Part shown: positions 10,201 through 19,516 of the stretch, one piece after another
How positions within the stretch are numbered: position 1 is the first letter of the stretch
Layout: each line of letters opens with the position of its first letter
Source of the DNA: Selenomonadaceae bacterium
Lineage (GTDB): Bacteria > Bacillota > Negativicutes > Selenomonadales > Selenomonadaceae
Assembly: GCA_017476005.1 (NCBI GenBank)
Contig: JAFVEM010000016.1
Coordinates: 56,235 to 120,234 of the forward strand
DNA: 64,000 nucleotides
Direction of reading: 5' to 3'
The notes under the pieces: generated by a model
What the model saw: only the letters and a program-made list of their open reading frames with translations
The model's database searches: none
Told to the model about the DNA's origin: nothing
Made by a program: the position numbers and the translations under genes

Positions 10201-11116
10201 GGAGGAGAGACTGCGGAAGGCCGGCTATAATTTTGACGCCAACGGGATGCCTCGCCCCGACGTGGCCGGGATTCACATTGCTACGCCGGTCTTTGACGGC
10301 GCCGGGGATGCGGGAGTCTTTGGCACCATTAAAGCGGCCGGCTTACCGGAGGATGGCAAGACCATTCTCTACGACGGTCGCACCGGCGAACCCTTTGAAA
10401 ATCGGGTCACGGTAGGTTGCGTTTATATGCTGAAACTGCATCACTTGGTGGATGACAAGATTCACGCTCGCTCCACCGGCCCCTACTCCTTGGTAACCCA
10501 GCAACCCTTGGGGGGCAAGGCGCAATTTGGCGGCCAGCGTTTCGGCGAAATGGAAGTGTGGGCGCTGGAGGCTTACGGCGCCGCTTATACCCTGCAAGAA
10601 ATTCTCACGGTAAAATCCGACGATGTGGTAGGTCGCGTCAAGGCCTACGAGGCTATTGTCAAGGGCGAAAACATCCCCGAACCCGGGGTGCCGGAGTCCT
10701 TCAAAGTTCTCATCAAAGAATTGCAGTCCATCGGACTCGATATTCAAGTGCTGTCCGAAGATGCCAAGGAAATTATGATTAAAGACGAAGAGGACGAAGA
10801 AGATATTAACGAGAAAGCTAAGAACCTAGATTTGGACGTGGCCGGAGTTGACCCTAGGCATCCTGCCCCCCCCGAAGGAGCTAGTCCCGAAAATTATGAT
10901 TCCGATAACGTGGAAGAGGACGAGGGCGACGATGAGGATGCAGAGGATGGCGACGATACGGATGACGACATCATCGCCGAAATCGGCAATTTAGGAGACG
11001 ACGACGACATGATCGAGGACGTGGCGGAAATAGACGAGGACAGCAGCGACGCGAGCGAATACGTCCGGGAGGCTCGCGAGGCATATGAGGACGAAGAAGA
11101 GGACATCGATGAGTAA
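7298..11116 (+). CDS. rpoB: RNA polymerase beta subunit
   Basis: Beta subunit of RNA polymerase, about 1272 residues. It opens with the conserved [17 protein letters not shown] and carries the rifampicin region ([26 protein letters not shown]) and the C-terminal block [27 protein letters not shown] 7298 is preferred because AAGGGGTG lies nine bases upstream; a GTG at 7286 is in frame but sits inside that signal. After the conserved core (about residue 1155) there is an unusually long acidic tail of ~110 residues, rich in Asp and Glu. Its own promoter and a leader hairpin lie upstream; rpoC follows after 21 bp. Confidence 0.98.
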   Translation: MFNPVPVGKRTRYSYAKIKEVMQMPHLLDIQRTSYQWFLDEGLAEIFRDISPIKDFTEKLILSFESFSLGDPKYELDESKERDTTYAAPLRVNVRLINSETGEIKEQEVFMGDFPLMTDTGTFIINGAERVIVSQLVRSPGAYYGETIDPTGKRLYNATLIPNRGAWIELESDLNDTISVRIDRTRKMPITYFIRALGFSTNEEIRQLFGDDERIRLTLERDGEVNNRDEALKEIYHRLRPGEPATAENAQQLLESLFFDPKRYDLATVGRYKLTKKLGWKRRILGKVLAEPVVDQQTGEVMLPADEIITEDMLAAIDIEKEKELFGDELLIRLWVHQKEGEPLMLLCSPTLDTYRRTVTRNDIVASISYLLNLMDGLGNTDDIDHLGNRRVRAVGELLQNQFRIGLTRMERVIRERMTIQDVDVITPQALVNIRPVVASIKEFFGSSQLSQFMDQHNPLSELTHKRRLSALGPGGLSRERAGFEVRDVHNSHYGRMCPVESPEGPNIGLIGSLANYARVNKYGFMETPYRRVDKEHQRVTEDCRYLTADEEDELVIAQANEPLDENEWFANERVTVRYNEETTQMRRDKVDYMDVSPRQVFSIATAMIPFLENDDANRALMGANMQRQAVPLLRTQAPLVGTGMEYKAACDSGVMVLARNSGTVSKVTANHIEITGDHGKDSYKLQKYVRSNQGTCINQVPIVVKGEEVVQGQPIADGPATDHGELALGYNVIVAYMPWEGYNYEDAILLSENLIKRDLYTSIHIEEYECDARDTKLGPEEITRDIPNVAEDALKDLDDEGIIKVGADVRPGDILVGKVTPKGETELTAEERLLRAIFGEKAREVRDTSLRVPHGEAGKIVDVKIFCRDNNDELPPGVNRLVRVYIAQKRKISVGDKMSGRHGNKGVVSRIMRQEDMPFLPDGTPVDIVLNPLGVPSRMNIGQVLETHLGMAVRTLGQQIKDGDPTVEERLRKAGYNFDANGMPRPDVAGIHIATPVFDGAGDAGVFGTIKAAGLPEDGKTILYDGRTGEPFENRVTVGCVYMLKLHHLVDDKIHARSTGPYSLVTQQPLGGKAQFGGQRFGEMEVWALEAYGAAYTLQEILTVKSDDVVGRVKAYEAIVKGENIPEPGVPESFKVLIKELQSIGLDIQVLSEDAKEIMIKDEEDEEDINEKAKNLDLDVAGVDPRHPAPPEGASPENYDSDNVEEDEGDDEDAEDGDDTDDDIIAEIGNLGDDDDMIEDVAEIDEDSSDASEYVREAREAYEDEEEDIDE

Positions 11117-11137
11117 GGGGAAGGGAGTGGCATCTCT

Positions 11138-14100
11138 TTGCTGGATGTAAACATTTTTGATTCGATGCGCATCGGATTGGCCTCGCCGGATAAAATTCGG
11201 GAGTGGTCTTACGGCGAGGTCAAAAAGCCGGAAACCATCAATTATCGTACGTTGAAACCGGAACGGGACGGCCTCTTTTGCGAGCGTATCTTCGGCCCCA
11301 CCCGGGACTGGGAGTGCCACTGCGGCAAGTACAAGCGCATTCGCTACAAGGGCATCGTCTGCGACCGTTGCGGCGTAGAGGTTACTCGCGCCAAAGTGCG
11401 CCGGGAACGCATGGGGCATATAGAGCTGGCGGCGCCGGTATCCCACATTTGGTATTTCAAGGGAATCCCCAGTCGCATGGGGCTTATCCTTGACGTATCC
11501 CCTAGGTCTTTGGAAAAGGTTTTGTACTTCGCCTCCTACATTGTACTGGACAGCGGCGAGACGGATTTAAACAAAAAGCAACTCCTGACGGAACAGGAAT
11601 ATCGCTTGGCCAGAGAAAAATTCGGCGACACCTTCAAAGTGGGGATGGGCGCCGAGGCGGTGAAATACCTGCTGGAAGAGCTGGATCTCAATGCCATGAG
11701 CGAAGAACTCAGAGCCGAACTCCACAGTTCCAGCGGACAGAAGAAAATCCGCGCCATTAGGCGGCTGGAAGTGGTGGAGTCCTTCAAAAAATCCGGGAAC
11801 AAACCCTCGTGGATGATCATGGACGTGGTGCCGGTGATACCGCCGGAACTTCGTCCCATGGTGCAACTGGACGGCGGCCGTTTCGCCACCTCCGACTTAA
11901 ACGACCTTTATCGTCGGGTAATCAATCGCAATAATCGCCTAAAAAGACTCCTTGACCTTGGGGCGCCGGATATTATCGTCCGCAACGAAAAGCGGATGCT
12001 CCAAGAAGCGGTGGATGCCCTCATTGACAACGGGCGGCGAGGACGTCCCGTCACCGGCCCCGGGAATCGCGCCTTAAAATCCTTGTCTGATATGCTCAAA
12101 GGCAAGCAGGGGCGTTTCCGGCAAAACCTCTTGGGCAAGCGAGTTGACTATTCCGGCCGCAGCGTTATCGTGGTAGGGCCGGAGCTGAAACTTCATCAAT
12201 GCGGCCTCCCCAAAGAGATGGCCTTGGAACTCTTCAAGCCTTTTGTGATGAAAAAATTGGTGGCCTCGCAAGCCGCCCATAATATCAAATCCGCCAAACG
12301 CATGGTGGAACGCGCCAAGCCGGAAGTCTGGGATGTGTTGGAGGACGTTATCAAAGAGCATCCCGTTCTCTTAAACCGCGCCCCCACCTTGCACCGCTTG
12401 GGCATTCAAGCCTTTGAGCCGGTTCTCACCGAAGGCCGGGCGCTAAAACTTCACCCCTTGGCCTGTACCGCTTACAACGCCGATTTCGACGGCGACCAGA
12501 TGGCTATCCACCTCCCCCTGTCGGCGGAAGCCCAGACGGAAGCCCGTATTTTGATGCTGGCGGCCAATCACATTCTGGCGCCCAAAGACGGCAAACCCAT
12601 CATCGTTCCCACCCAAGATATGGTGCTGGGGTCTTACTACCTGACCATTTTAAGACCCGGCGCCAAAGGGGAAGGCAAAGTCCTGACGGGTATCGCCGAA
12701 GCTCTCTTGGCTTATCAAGAAAAGGCTTTGGACTTGCAGGCGGAAATTAAAGTGCGGGTGGATGGCTACGGTTTAGTCAGAACTTCCTTGGGACGCATGA
12801 TTTTTAACGAAATTCTCCCCGAGGAACTCCGTTATTATCACCGGGATAAAAAGACCGATGAGTGGTGTCTGGGCATCCTGATGAACAAAAAAGAGCTGGG
12901 GCGGCTGGTGGCCAAATGCTTCGACCATTTCGGCGCCACCAAGACGGCGGAGGTTATCGACAACGTCAAAAACCTAGGTTATCACTACGCCTGTGTGGCC
13001 GGGATGACAGTTGCCATTTCCGACGTTATCGTCCCCCCCGCCAAAAAGGATATTATCGAGGCGACCCAAACTATTGTCAACAAGGTAGAACGACAATACA
13101 GCCGCGGTCTTATCACCGAAGACGAGCGTTATAAAAAGGTCATTGGCCTCTGGGGCAAAGCCACCGACGATGTGGCGGATGCCATGATGGACAACATGGA
13201 TGCTTTCAATCCCATATTCATGATGGCGGACTCCGGCGCGCGCGGTAACAAGCAGCAGATGAGACAGCTGGCCGGTATGCGCGGCCTCATGGCTGATCCC
13301 TCCGGCAAGATAATCGACCTCCCCATTACCGCCAATTTCCGTGAGGGTCTTTCCGTTTCCGACTACTTCATTTCTTCGCACGGCGCCAGAAAGGGCTTGG
13401 CGGATACGGCGCTCCGTACGGCAGACTCCGGCTATCTCACTCGGCGGTTGGTGGATGTGGCGCAGGACGTAATCGTCCGGGAGGATGACTGCGACGTTAC
13501 CACCATCAACCTAGTACGCGTCAGAGCCCAGCAAGCCACCAATACCTTCGATGCCCTAGAAATACTCCACGATATGCTGATAGGGCGGCTCCTAGCGGCG
13601 GATGTCAAAAAGACCGATACCGGCGAAGTTTTGCTGAAACGAGACACTACTTTAGGCGAAGACGAGCTTACCCTTATCGGGGAAAACGAACTGCGAGAAG
13701 TCATGGTACGCGGTTCCTCCTTGTCATTTGACACGGCCATCAGCAACGCCATGGTGACAGAGAACATCGTCTTAGGGGAGCCGGACGCCAAGGAACGGAA
13801 AAAGGTAGGCGACAGTTTTGTGCGCGAAATCTTGGGCAAGGTCGTTACCCAAGACGTAATCAGCGGGGAAAAAATATTGCTGGCAGCCGGGGGAAAGCTC
13901 ACCAAAACCAACATCAAAGCCATCCTTTCAGGAGATACCAAGGAAATCCACGTTCGCAACAACAACGTGCGAGGCATCGAAGTGGAGGCCATCAAAGAAG
14001 GCAACGGCACCATCGAGTCCTTGGAAGACCGTATTGTGGGGCGAGTGCTGGCAGAAGACATCATTGACCCCAAGACCAAGAAGAAAATCGCCTCTATCAA

Positions 14101-15118
14101 CGATAGCGTCGATGGGGAACTGGCGAAAAAAATTGCCGCCATACGCGACAAAGTTTCCATCAGAAGCGTTCTCACCTGTAAATCCCAGTTTGGCGTCTGC
14201 ATCAAGTGCTATGGCCGGGATCTGGCCAACCAGTCCGAGGTGGAAGTCGGGGAAGCGGTGGGCATCATCGCGGCGCAATCCATCGGTGAGCCGGGTACCC
14301 AGCTCACCATGCGTACCTTCCATACCGGGGGCGTGGCCGGCGACGATATTACCCAAGGTCTGCCGCGAGTGGAGGAGCTTTTCGAGGCGCGCAAGCCCAA
14401 ACATAACGCCATTATTGCCGAGGTGGAAGGCGACGCTACGGTGGAGGATGACGGCACCGGCATGAAGAAAGTCACCGTCACGCCGGAAAAGGGCGACCCC
14501 AGAGAATATGCTGTACCCTACGGCGCGCGCATGGCCATTCGCGACGGCGCCCATTTAAAACCGGGAGATAAAATCACCGAAGGCTCCATTAACCCCCACG
14601 ATATTCTAAGGGTCTGCGGCCTTAAAGACACCCAGCGTTACTTGGTCTATGAGGTACAGAAAGTCTATAAATCTCAAGGTGTGGAGATAAATGACAAGCA
14701 CATTGAAGTCATGGTGCGCCAGATGCTCCACAAAGTGAAAATCGAAGATTCCGGGGACACCACCTTCCTGCCGGGAGAATATATCGAAATCAACGCCTTC
14801 GAAGCGGCCAACACGGAAGCCATCGAGGCCGGTGGGGAACCGGCGGTGGCCAAACCCATCCTCCTAGGGATAACTAAAGCCTCCCTTGCCACCGATTCCT
14901 TCCTGTCGGCGGCCTCTTTCCAAGAAACCACGAGGGTGCTTACGGATGCGGCTATTAAGGGTAAGGTTGACCCTTTGGTGGGACTCAAAGAAAACGTCAT
15001 TATCGGTAAGCTGATACCCGCCGGCACCGGCATGAGCCGCTATCGGAGCCTCAAAGTGGTGGATGACTACGCAGAGGCGGCAGACGTCGCGGCTATCGCC
15101 GAGGCTAGCGGTGAGTAG
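11138..15118 (+). CDS. rpoC: RNA polymerase beta-prime subunit
   Basis: Largest RNA polymerase subunit, 1326 residues. Visible landmarks are the N-terminal zinc cysteines ([13 protein letters not shown] with CDRCG), the catalytic Mg-binding NADFDGDQM, and the later cysteine set around [15 protein letters not shown]. The start is TTG at 11138, reading [16 protein letters not shown], with AAGGGAGTGG upstream. It is co-transcribed with rpoB. The last codons overlap by 8 bases the GTG start of the next gene, so that protein is probably translationally coupled. Confidence 0.98.
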   Translation: MLDVNIFDSMRIGLASPDKIREWSYGEVKKPETINYRTLKPERDGLFCERIFGPTRDWECHCGKYKRIRYKGIVCDRCGVEVTRAKVRRERMGHIELAAPVSHIWYFKGIPSRMGLILDVSPRSLEKVLYFASYIVLDSGETDLNKKQLLTEQEYRLAREKFGDTFKVGMGAEAVKYLLEELDLNAMSEELRAELHSSSGQKKIRAIRRLEVVESFKKSGNKPSWMIMDVVPVIPPELRPMVQLDGGRFATSDLNDLYRRVINRNNRLKRLLDLGAPDIIVRNEKRMLQEAVDALIDNGRRGRPVTGPGNRALKSLSDMLKGKQGRFRQNLLGKRVDYSGRSVIVVGPELKLHQCGLPKEMALELFKPFVMKKLVASQAAHNIKSAKRMVERAKPEVWDVLEDVIKEHPVLLNRAPTLHRLGIQAFEPVLTEGRALKLHPLACTAYNADFDGDQMAIHLPLSAEAQTEARILMLAANHILAPKDGKPIIVPTQDMVLGSYYLTILRPGAKGEGKVLTGIAEALLAYQEKALDLQAEIKVRVDGYGLVRTSLGRMIFNEILPEELRYYHRDKKTDEWCLGILMNKKELGRLVAKCFDHFGATKTAEVIDNVKNLGYHYACVAGMTVAISDVIVPPAKKDIIEATQTIVNKVERQYSRGLITEDERYKKVIGLWGKATDDVADAMMDNMDAFNPIFMMADSGARGNKQQMRQLAGMRGLMADPSGKIIDLPITANFREGLSVSDYFISSHGARKGLADTALRTADSGYLTRRLVDVAQDVIVREDDCDVTTINLVRVRAQQATNTFDALEILHDMLIGRLLAADVKKTDTGEVLLKRDTTLGEDELTLIGENELREVMVRGSSLSFDTAISNAMVTENIVLGEPDAKERKKVGDSFVREILGKVVTQDVISGEKILLAAGGKLTKTNIKAILSGDTKEIHVRNNNVRGIEVEAIKEGNGTIESLEDRIVGRVLAEDIIDPKTKKKIASINDSVDGELAKKIAAIRDKVSIRSVLTCKSQFGVCIKCYGRDLANQSEVEVGEAVGIIAAQSIGEPGTQLTMRTFHTGGVAGDDITQGLPRVEELFEARKPKHNAIIAEVEGDATVEDDGTGMKKVTVTPEKGDPREYAVPYGARMAIRDGAHLKPGDKITEGSINPHDILRVCGLKDTQRYLVYEVQKVYKSQGVEINDKHIEVMVRQMLHKVKIEDSGDTTFLPGEYIEINAFEAANTEAIEAGGEPAVAKPILLGITKASLATDSFLSAASFQETTRVLTDAAIKGKVDPLVGLKENVIIGKLIPAGTGMSRYRSLKVVDDYAEAADVAAIAEASGE

Positions 15119-16043
15119 GCTGTATGCGGCGGCCGTTATCGCCCTGCTACTCGCGTTTTTGACTTCCACGGCACTGGCCGCCAAATTGCCGGTGAAAGAG
15201 GGTGAGCGAGGCGAGGTAGTACGCCGGGTGCAGGAACTGCTCATAAAAGAAGGCTATCTTAGCGCAGGAGATGATGATGGTGTCTGCGGCCAAATTACCG
15301 TGGCGGCCATCAAAAAATTCCAAAAAGAACACGACATGGATGACGACGGTATCTGTGGCGTAGCAACTTTCAAAGCCCTAAATCGCGCTCAAGGATTTAA
15401 GGCTCTCGAAGAAGGGGACAGAGGCGACTTTGCGCGCCTAGTGCAGGGTTTGCTCATCAAAAAAGGTTATTTGGAATCGGGAGAGGATGACGGCGTATAT
15501 GGGAAAATGACGGTGGCCGCCGTCAAGAAGTTCCAAAAAGAACATGGGATGGAGGACGACGGTGTCTGCGGCTCCCTTACCTACTTGGAGTTAAGTCTTG
15601 ACCAAGATGACGCGTCGCCATCCGTCGAACCTGCACCGTCTCAAGCGCAGCCACAGACTAGCTTTGAAATTGCCCCCGAGCCTGAAACAAAGCCTACGAC
15701 CGTAATAAAACCTTGGCAAAAAACCACGCTAACGGAGGAAGAGATTTTCACCCACAAGGGTTATGTGGTCTATGTGGAAGCCACGGCCTACAGCCCGGAG
15801 GATCCGGGGCTATCCCATCGCACCGCCAGCGGCACTAGGGTAAGGCGCGGCGTTATCGCCGTTGATCCGAGGTTTATTCCCTTGGGAACTAGAGTAATTA
15901 TTCCCGGTTACGGCGAGGCGATAGCCGAAGATATTGGCGCCGACATCAAGGGCAACCTCATCGACGTGGCCTTTGACACTCGCGCCGAGGCTTTGGCTTT
16001 TGGGCGACAGGAGCTGGAAATTTTTATTATCGAAGAGGAATAA
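15111..16043 (+). CDS. Secreted peptidoglycan-binding protein with 3D domain
   Basis: Predicted exported cell-wall protein of about 310 residues. A signal peptide ([16 protein letters not shown] to about residue 24) is followed by two PG_binding_1 repeats (near 30-95 and 100-160), each with the GxYGxxTxxAVKKFQ-like pattern. A Pro-rich linker leads to a C-terminal 3D (Asp-Asp-Asp) domain, with Asp residues in [16 protein letters not shown] and IDVAFD, as in MltA/resuscitation-type wall enzymes. GTG 15111 is chosen because it starts exactly at the signal peptide and has GAGG upstream. It overlaps the rpoC stop by 8 bp, an unexpected partner for rpoC. Confidence 0.88.
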   Translation: MSRLYAAAVIALLLAFLTSTALAAKLPVKEGERGEVVRRVQELLIKEGYLSAGDDDGVCGQITVAAIKKFQKEHDMDDDGICGVATFKALNRAQGFKALEEGDRGDFARLVQGLLIKKGYLESGEDDGVYGKMTVAAVKKFQKEHGMEDDGVCGSLTYLELSLDQDDASPSVEPAPSQAQPQTSFEIAPEPETKPTTVIKPWQKTTLTEEEIFTHKGYVVYVEATAYSPEDPGLSHRTASGTRVRRGVIAVDPRFIPLGTRVIIPGYGEAIAEDIGADIKGNLIDVAFDTRAEALAFGRQELEIFIIEEE

Positions 16044-16084
16044 CAAATAGCCAACGTGCGTTATTGCGCGTTGGCTATTTGTTA
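16041..16084. terminator. Terminator after rpoBC operon
   Basis: A 16-bp perfect stem (16041-16056 with 16069-16084), extended by four weaker inner pairs to a 4-base loop. It overlaps the stop codon of the 3D-domain gene. Arms are A/T-rich at both ends, so it could work in both directions, also for the convergent Ter cluster. Confidence 0.8.
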
Positions 16085-16117
16085 TTAAGGGGAACTCTTT
16101 TTGTGATAAGTGAGGCG

Positions 16118-17341
16118 CTACACCACCTCTATGCCGTAGATTTCGCACATTTTCCGTAGTCCTGCCGTAAAGCCGGCGCCTATGAAGTTTACCTTCCAAT
16201 CGCTCTTATAGCGATAAATTTCCATTGCGTTTATTACCCTTTCATTTCCCAAACTCAAGGGTAATTTATATCCCGGAACTCCGTCGATAAAAAGAAGCAC
16301 CTGCGCCCCTCGCAGACGAGAGAAGTCGTTGCCGGGTCTACTCTCTTCATCATAGACCGCAAAGGAAATCACAATGCGATGCACATTTGGGGGAACGCTG
16401 GACAGGCAGACACCAATTCCTGGTTTGCCTTCCTTGTCGCCTTGGTAAACCCCCATAGACCTATCCTGAGGGTTGCCAAAGAATATCAAGTCACTATCGC
16501 TTCGGGTCTTTCCGTTAGCATACAGCTGAAAGGCGTAGGGATCTATCTGCAAACTACCCACATCTCCCCACAGCGTCACCAGACACTCCTTAACCGCTGT
16601 CAAAGGTAGCCGCTGTCCCTTAACGGCTGTTTGCCAGTTACCCTTTGGCTCCAGTGGTGGGGTTACGATGCCTAGAACTGCTCCGTTTCTCACTTGGGAC
16701 GTTTTAGGTTTAGCGGCGGCAGGATGTACTGTTTTTTGCTTTGCAATTTCGTGAAATTCCCTAGCACCTTTTATGGCCTGACCGGATAGATAAATTCGTT
16801 TTATAACTCCATCCGCAGCTCGGAGCAAAAAACTGCCATAGACGACCGTATTGCTCGCCATGGGGGCAAGACTAAAGATAATATCGTTATCCCCCACCTT
16901 GATGTCTGTGGGGGTGACGGTAAGACCGTACATTTCGCATTCCAAGCGACAGGGAGTGGCCACTCTCACATGGCGGCAATACTCATTGGGCTTATCCGCC
17001 GCAAAAGAGCCGAAATCTACCATGCGTGGTAAATCCCACTGGGAAACGCCCTCTGGCCTTTGGATTTGTCCGTAAACTTCCACCTCTTCCAAACGGATAT
17101 TTTTTCCTTCCAAATTTACCGCCACGGCGTTATCAGCTTTTTCCGTAAGCTCAATACGTATATTTTTTAACGTAACGTCCGAAGCTACAACAGTCAGCAC
17201 CGGCCCTTGCTTCGTCCAAAGGGTAGCACCTCCTCCGTTCACTACGCAGGGATGATTGATGACGATAGGCCCTTCATGTTCTCCCGGAGGCAAGTCTATA
17301 CTCGCGCTCTGCTTCTTAAATAAATCTGTGATAGATGCCAT
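16118..17341 (-). CDS. Beta-helix / TerD-domain fusion protein
   Basis: About 407 residues. Residues ~10-110 look like right-handed beta-helix (pectate-lyase-type) turns: PIVINHPCVVNGGGATLW, VASDVTLKNIRIEL, LEGKNIRLEEVEVYG. A middle linker contains Ala/Pro/Lys. The last ~155 residues are TerD-like (DPYAFQLYANGKTRSDSDLI, then SDWKVNFIGAGFTAGL near the end). The acidic calcium-ligand motifs of true TerD (DFDLD, GDNLTG) are missing, so calcium binding is probably lost. Start is uncertain: GTG 17350, TTG 17347 and ATG 17341 all follow GGGAG. It is the last gene of the minus-strand Ter cluster. Confidence 0.72.
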   Translation of the reverse strand: MASITDLFKKQSASIDLPPGEHEGPIVINHPCVVNGGGATLWTKQGPVLTVVASDVTLKNIRIELTEKADNAVAVNLEGKNIRLEEVEVYGQIQRPEGVSQWDLPRMVDFGSFAADKPNEYCRHVRVATPCRLECEMYGLTVTPTDIKVGDNDIIFSLAPMASNTVVYGSFLLRAADGVIKRIYLSGQAIKGAREFHEIAKQKTVHPAAAKPKTSQVRNGAVLGIVTPPLEPKGNWQTAVKGQRLPLTAVKECLVTLWGDVGSLQIDPYAFQLYANGKTRSDSDLIFFGNPQDRSMGVYQGDKEGKPGIGVCLSSVPPNVHRIVISFAVYDEESRPGNDFSRLRGAQVLLFIDGVPGYKLPLSLGNERVINAMEIYRYKSDWKVNFIGAGFTAGLRKMCEIYGIEVV

Positions 17342-17415
17342 CTTCAACACTGCTCCCTACGTTTTAAGAACAGAAGAGGCCACGATGGCCTCCTACCAAG
17401 AAAAATGCCAACGGC

Positions 17416-18003
17416 TCAAACATTGACTCCATAGGAACGGCACAGGGCAGCCAAGCCTCCCTGATAACCGGCTCCCACGGCATTGAAGCGCCATTGCCCC
17501 TCGCTGCGATATAGCTCGCACACCACTAACGCCGTTTCAGTGGAGAAATCTTCCATTAAATTATACCGCAGGACTTCTTCGCCGACCATATCTTGGGGGC
17601 CTGCCATTTTCGCCAAGCGAACGTAAGCGTTGGACACCTGCCCAAAGTTCTGTCCCCTTATTTGAGCATCGTAGATGGTGACTGTAAAGGCGATTTTTTC
17701 GATATGGGAGGGTACCTTGGAGAAATCTACGGTGATGACTTCATCATCGTCAACCCCGTCGCCTCCAGTTAAGTTATCCCCAGTATGATGTACGGAACCA
17801 TCCGGGCTGTCCAAATTATGATAAAAAATGAAATCCTCATCCTGGTGTACTTTGCCATTGGCACCCAACATAAAGGCGGATGCATCGAGGTCAAAATCAT
17901 AGCCGCCGTCATATTGATTGGTATTCCAGCCGAGGCCAATCAAGGCCATCTGCATGCCCTTGTCTAGGTTGACTTTCTGTCCTTTGGTAAGTTTTACCGC
18001 CAC
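17416..18003 (-). CDS. TerD-family protein
   Basis: Cytoplasmic TerD/stress-protein homologue of 195 residues, normal family length. It opens with the hallmark LTKGQKVNLDKG, then [23 protein letters not shown] and GDNLTGGDGVDDDE, which supply the acidic calcium ligands, and ends with FNAVGAGYQGGLAALCRSYGVNV. TerD proteins bind calcium and take part in tellurite, phage and envelope stress responses; the molecular role is unsettled. GTG start with AGGAGG seven bases upstream. It follows the kinase gene in the Ter cluster and is paralogous to the TerD at 27807-28385. Confidence 0.92.
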   Translation of the reverse strand: MAVKLTKGQKVNLDKGMQMALIGLGWNTNQYDGGYDFDLDASAFMLGANGKVHQDEDFIFYHNLDSPDGSVHHTGDNLTGGDGVDDDEVITVDFSKVPSHIEKIAFTVTIYDAQIRGQNFGQVSNAYVRLAKMAGPQDMVGEEVLRYNLMEDFSTETALVVCELYRSEGQWRFNAVGAGYQGGLAALCRSYGVNV

Positions 18004-18025
18004 ATTAAGCGCCTCCTCACAAAAA

Positions 18026-19516
18026 TTACCCCTTCAACACTTCTAGCAACAGGGCATCCTGATGATTGCAGGCGGGGAACATCTCCCCTTGTCGTAGCCA
18101 CACCGCCTGTCCGGGCGGCACCATGCTTCCCCTCGGGGAGAGCATACCGCTCAAACTGCCGTTGACGAGATACCATTCGCCGTTCTGATGACTGACATAG
18201 GCTCGCATGGTGCGGTCGGTCATTTTCTCATCGGGATATGTATTAGCCAAAAAATGCCAAGCGAAAAGGGGCATTTGATCGTATAAATTTATCTCCCCTA
18301 CGGGATTCCACTGTCCACGCCGTCCCCTTATGGCGCGTTTTAGTCGTAAATGCAGGACATCTTGGGGGGCGATTCTTGCTCCGCAAAAGGGACAAACCGG
18401 GTGATTGACATCGTGGAGAACAAACCACTGCGCCGAGCATTGGTCATTGGGACATGGCTGCAACAAATCCCAAGTTTTGACCAAAGCCCGCTCCCATTCA
18501 GCGGCAGTGGGACGTCTGTCCGGGTCGTGCATACCATCGACAAAAGCCTGCAAAAAAAGTTTCTCTAGTAGCGGCCCCAAGTCATGAATGGTAACTTGCA
18601 AATCAGGGGGACGATTCGACGTATCTTGAGGGTTTTCAACAAAGGTGGCTTTCGGTCCGTACTGCAAAAATTCGTCTTCCTCCGTAGAAGCGGTGGAATA
18701 TATCTTCGGTCCGTCTAAGGGATGACGCTTGAGCAGATATTCGTACAAAAGCACCGGCAGGGCGAAAAGGTCAGTGGCGGCGCAAGGAAGTTTTCTGTCC
18801 GGCGAATCAAGGGGAAGCTCCATGGTGGCTGAAACTTCCGGCGCTATATAGCCTTTTGTACCGGCCACCTCCGGTGGGAAAAGCCCCGGCACCACCAAAG
18901 AGTCAATGTCGATGACCACGCAGGAGCCTGTTTTGGGATCGATCAGCACGTTATTACTTGATAAATCGGAGTGAGAAAGTCCCGCTGCATGAAGCCGTCG
19001 CACAGCTCTAGCCAAAGAAATGGACAGCCTCAGCATGGTTTGGAACGTCCCAAGTTCCCCTTTCTCCAAAAAGCGACTGGTGCGAGAGGTAAACCATGTG
19101 CTTTTCTTGTCCTTGCCGGCTAGGTTCAACCCGGCCTTGGAAGCTTTCTTGTCGAAAAAGAATTGGGGAGGGTATGTGGGACAAACGATGCCAAACTCAG
19201 GTAACTCTACGAGAGCCACCGGCCAGCAAAAGAGCCTAGAAAAATATTTCGCCGTCTGCTCCGTATTGCCCATGGCACCACCTTCAGATTCCGGCAAAGT
19301 GGGGTTATACAAGCCAATAATGTTCTCTAATCGCGCTCTGATGAGGGGTGAGTTGGCATCCTTATCCTCGTTGAAAAACTGGACGGCAAATTTTTTGTTA
19401 GGGGTGAAATAGGTATGTTTCATGCCGCCCCGGGGAGGATTATCACTGACCACATATTCCAACTCGGAACCATCCATCAAAATGGCCTTGGCTACATTTT
19501 TCTTTTTTCTGGCCAC
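18026..19516 (-). CDS. Ter-associated protein kinase with zinc ribbon
   Basis: 496-residue protein-kinase-fold protein. The catalytic loop is clear: HSDLSSNNVLID at 182-193. The DFG position reads DID (203-205), and the usual beta-3 lysine region reads FAVQFF, so a classical VAIK lysine is not obvious. A zinc ribbon follows at C355, C360, C375 and C378. The last ~60 residues (EWYLVNGSLSGMLSPRG) recall an FHA-like or other small beta domain, which is inference. GTG start overlaps the PP2C stop (TAGTG), so the two are translationally coupled. Together with the VWA and PP2C genes it forms a TerY-type triad comparable to E. coli YegI-YegK-YegL. Confidence 0.85.
   Translation of the reverse strand: MARKKKNVAKAILMDGSELEYVVSDNPPRGGMKHTYFTPNKKFAVQFFNEDKDANSPLIRARLENIIGLYNPTLPESEGGAMGNTEQTAKYFSRLFCWPVALVELPEFGIVCPTYPPQFFFDKKASKAGLNLAGKDKKSTWFTSRTSRFLEKGELGTFQTMLRLSISLARAVRRLHAAGLSHSDLSSNNVLIDPKTGSCVVIDIDSLVVPGLFPPEVAGTKGYIAPEVSATMELPLDSPDRKLPCAATDLFALPVLLYEYLLKRHPLDGPKIYSTASTEEDEFLQYGPKATFVENPQDTSNRPPDLQVTIHDLGPLLEKLFLQAFVDGMHDPDRRPTAAEWERALVKTWDLLQPCPNDQCSAQWFVLHDVNHPVCPFCGARIAPQDVLHLRLKRAIRGRRGQWNPVGEINLYDQMPLFAWHFLANTYPDEKMTDRTMRAYVSHQNGEWYLVNGSLSGMLSPRGSMVPPGQAVWLRQGEMFPACNHQDALLLEVLKG

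Noticed and set aside
13432..14205. 257-codon Ser-rich open frame antisense to rpoC
   Set aside because: Ser/Met/Arg-rich composition is a mirror of rpoC codon use.
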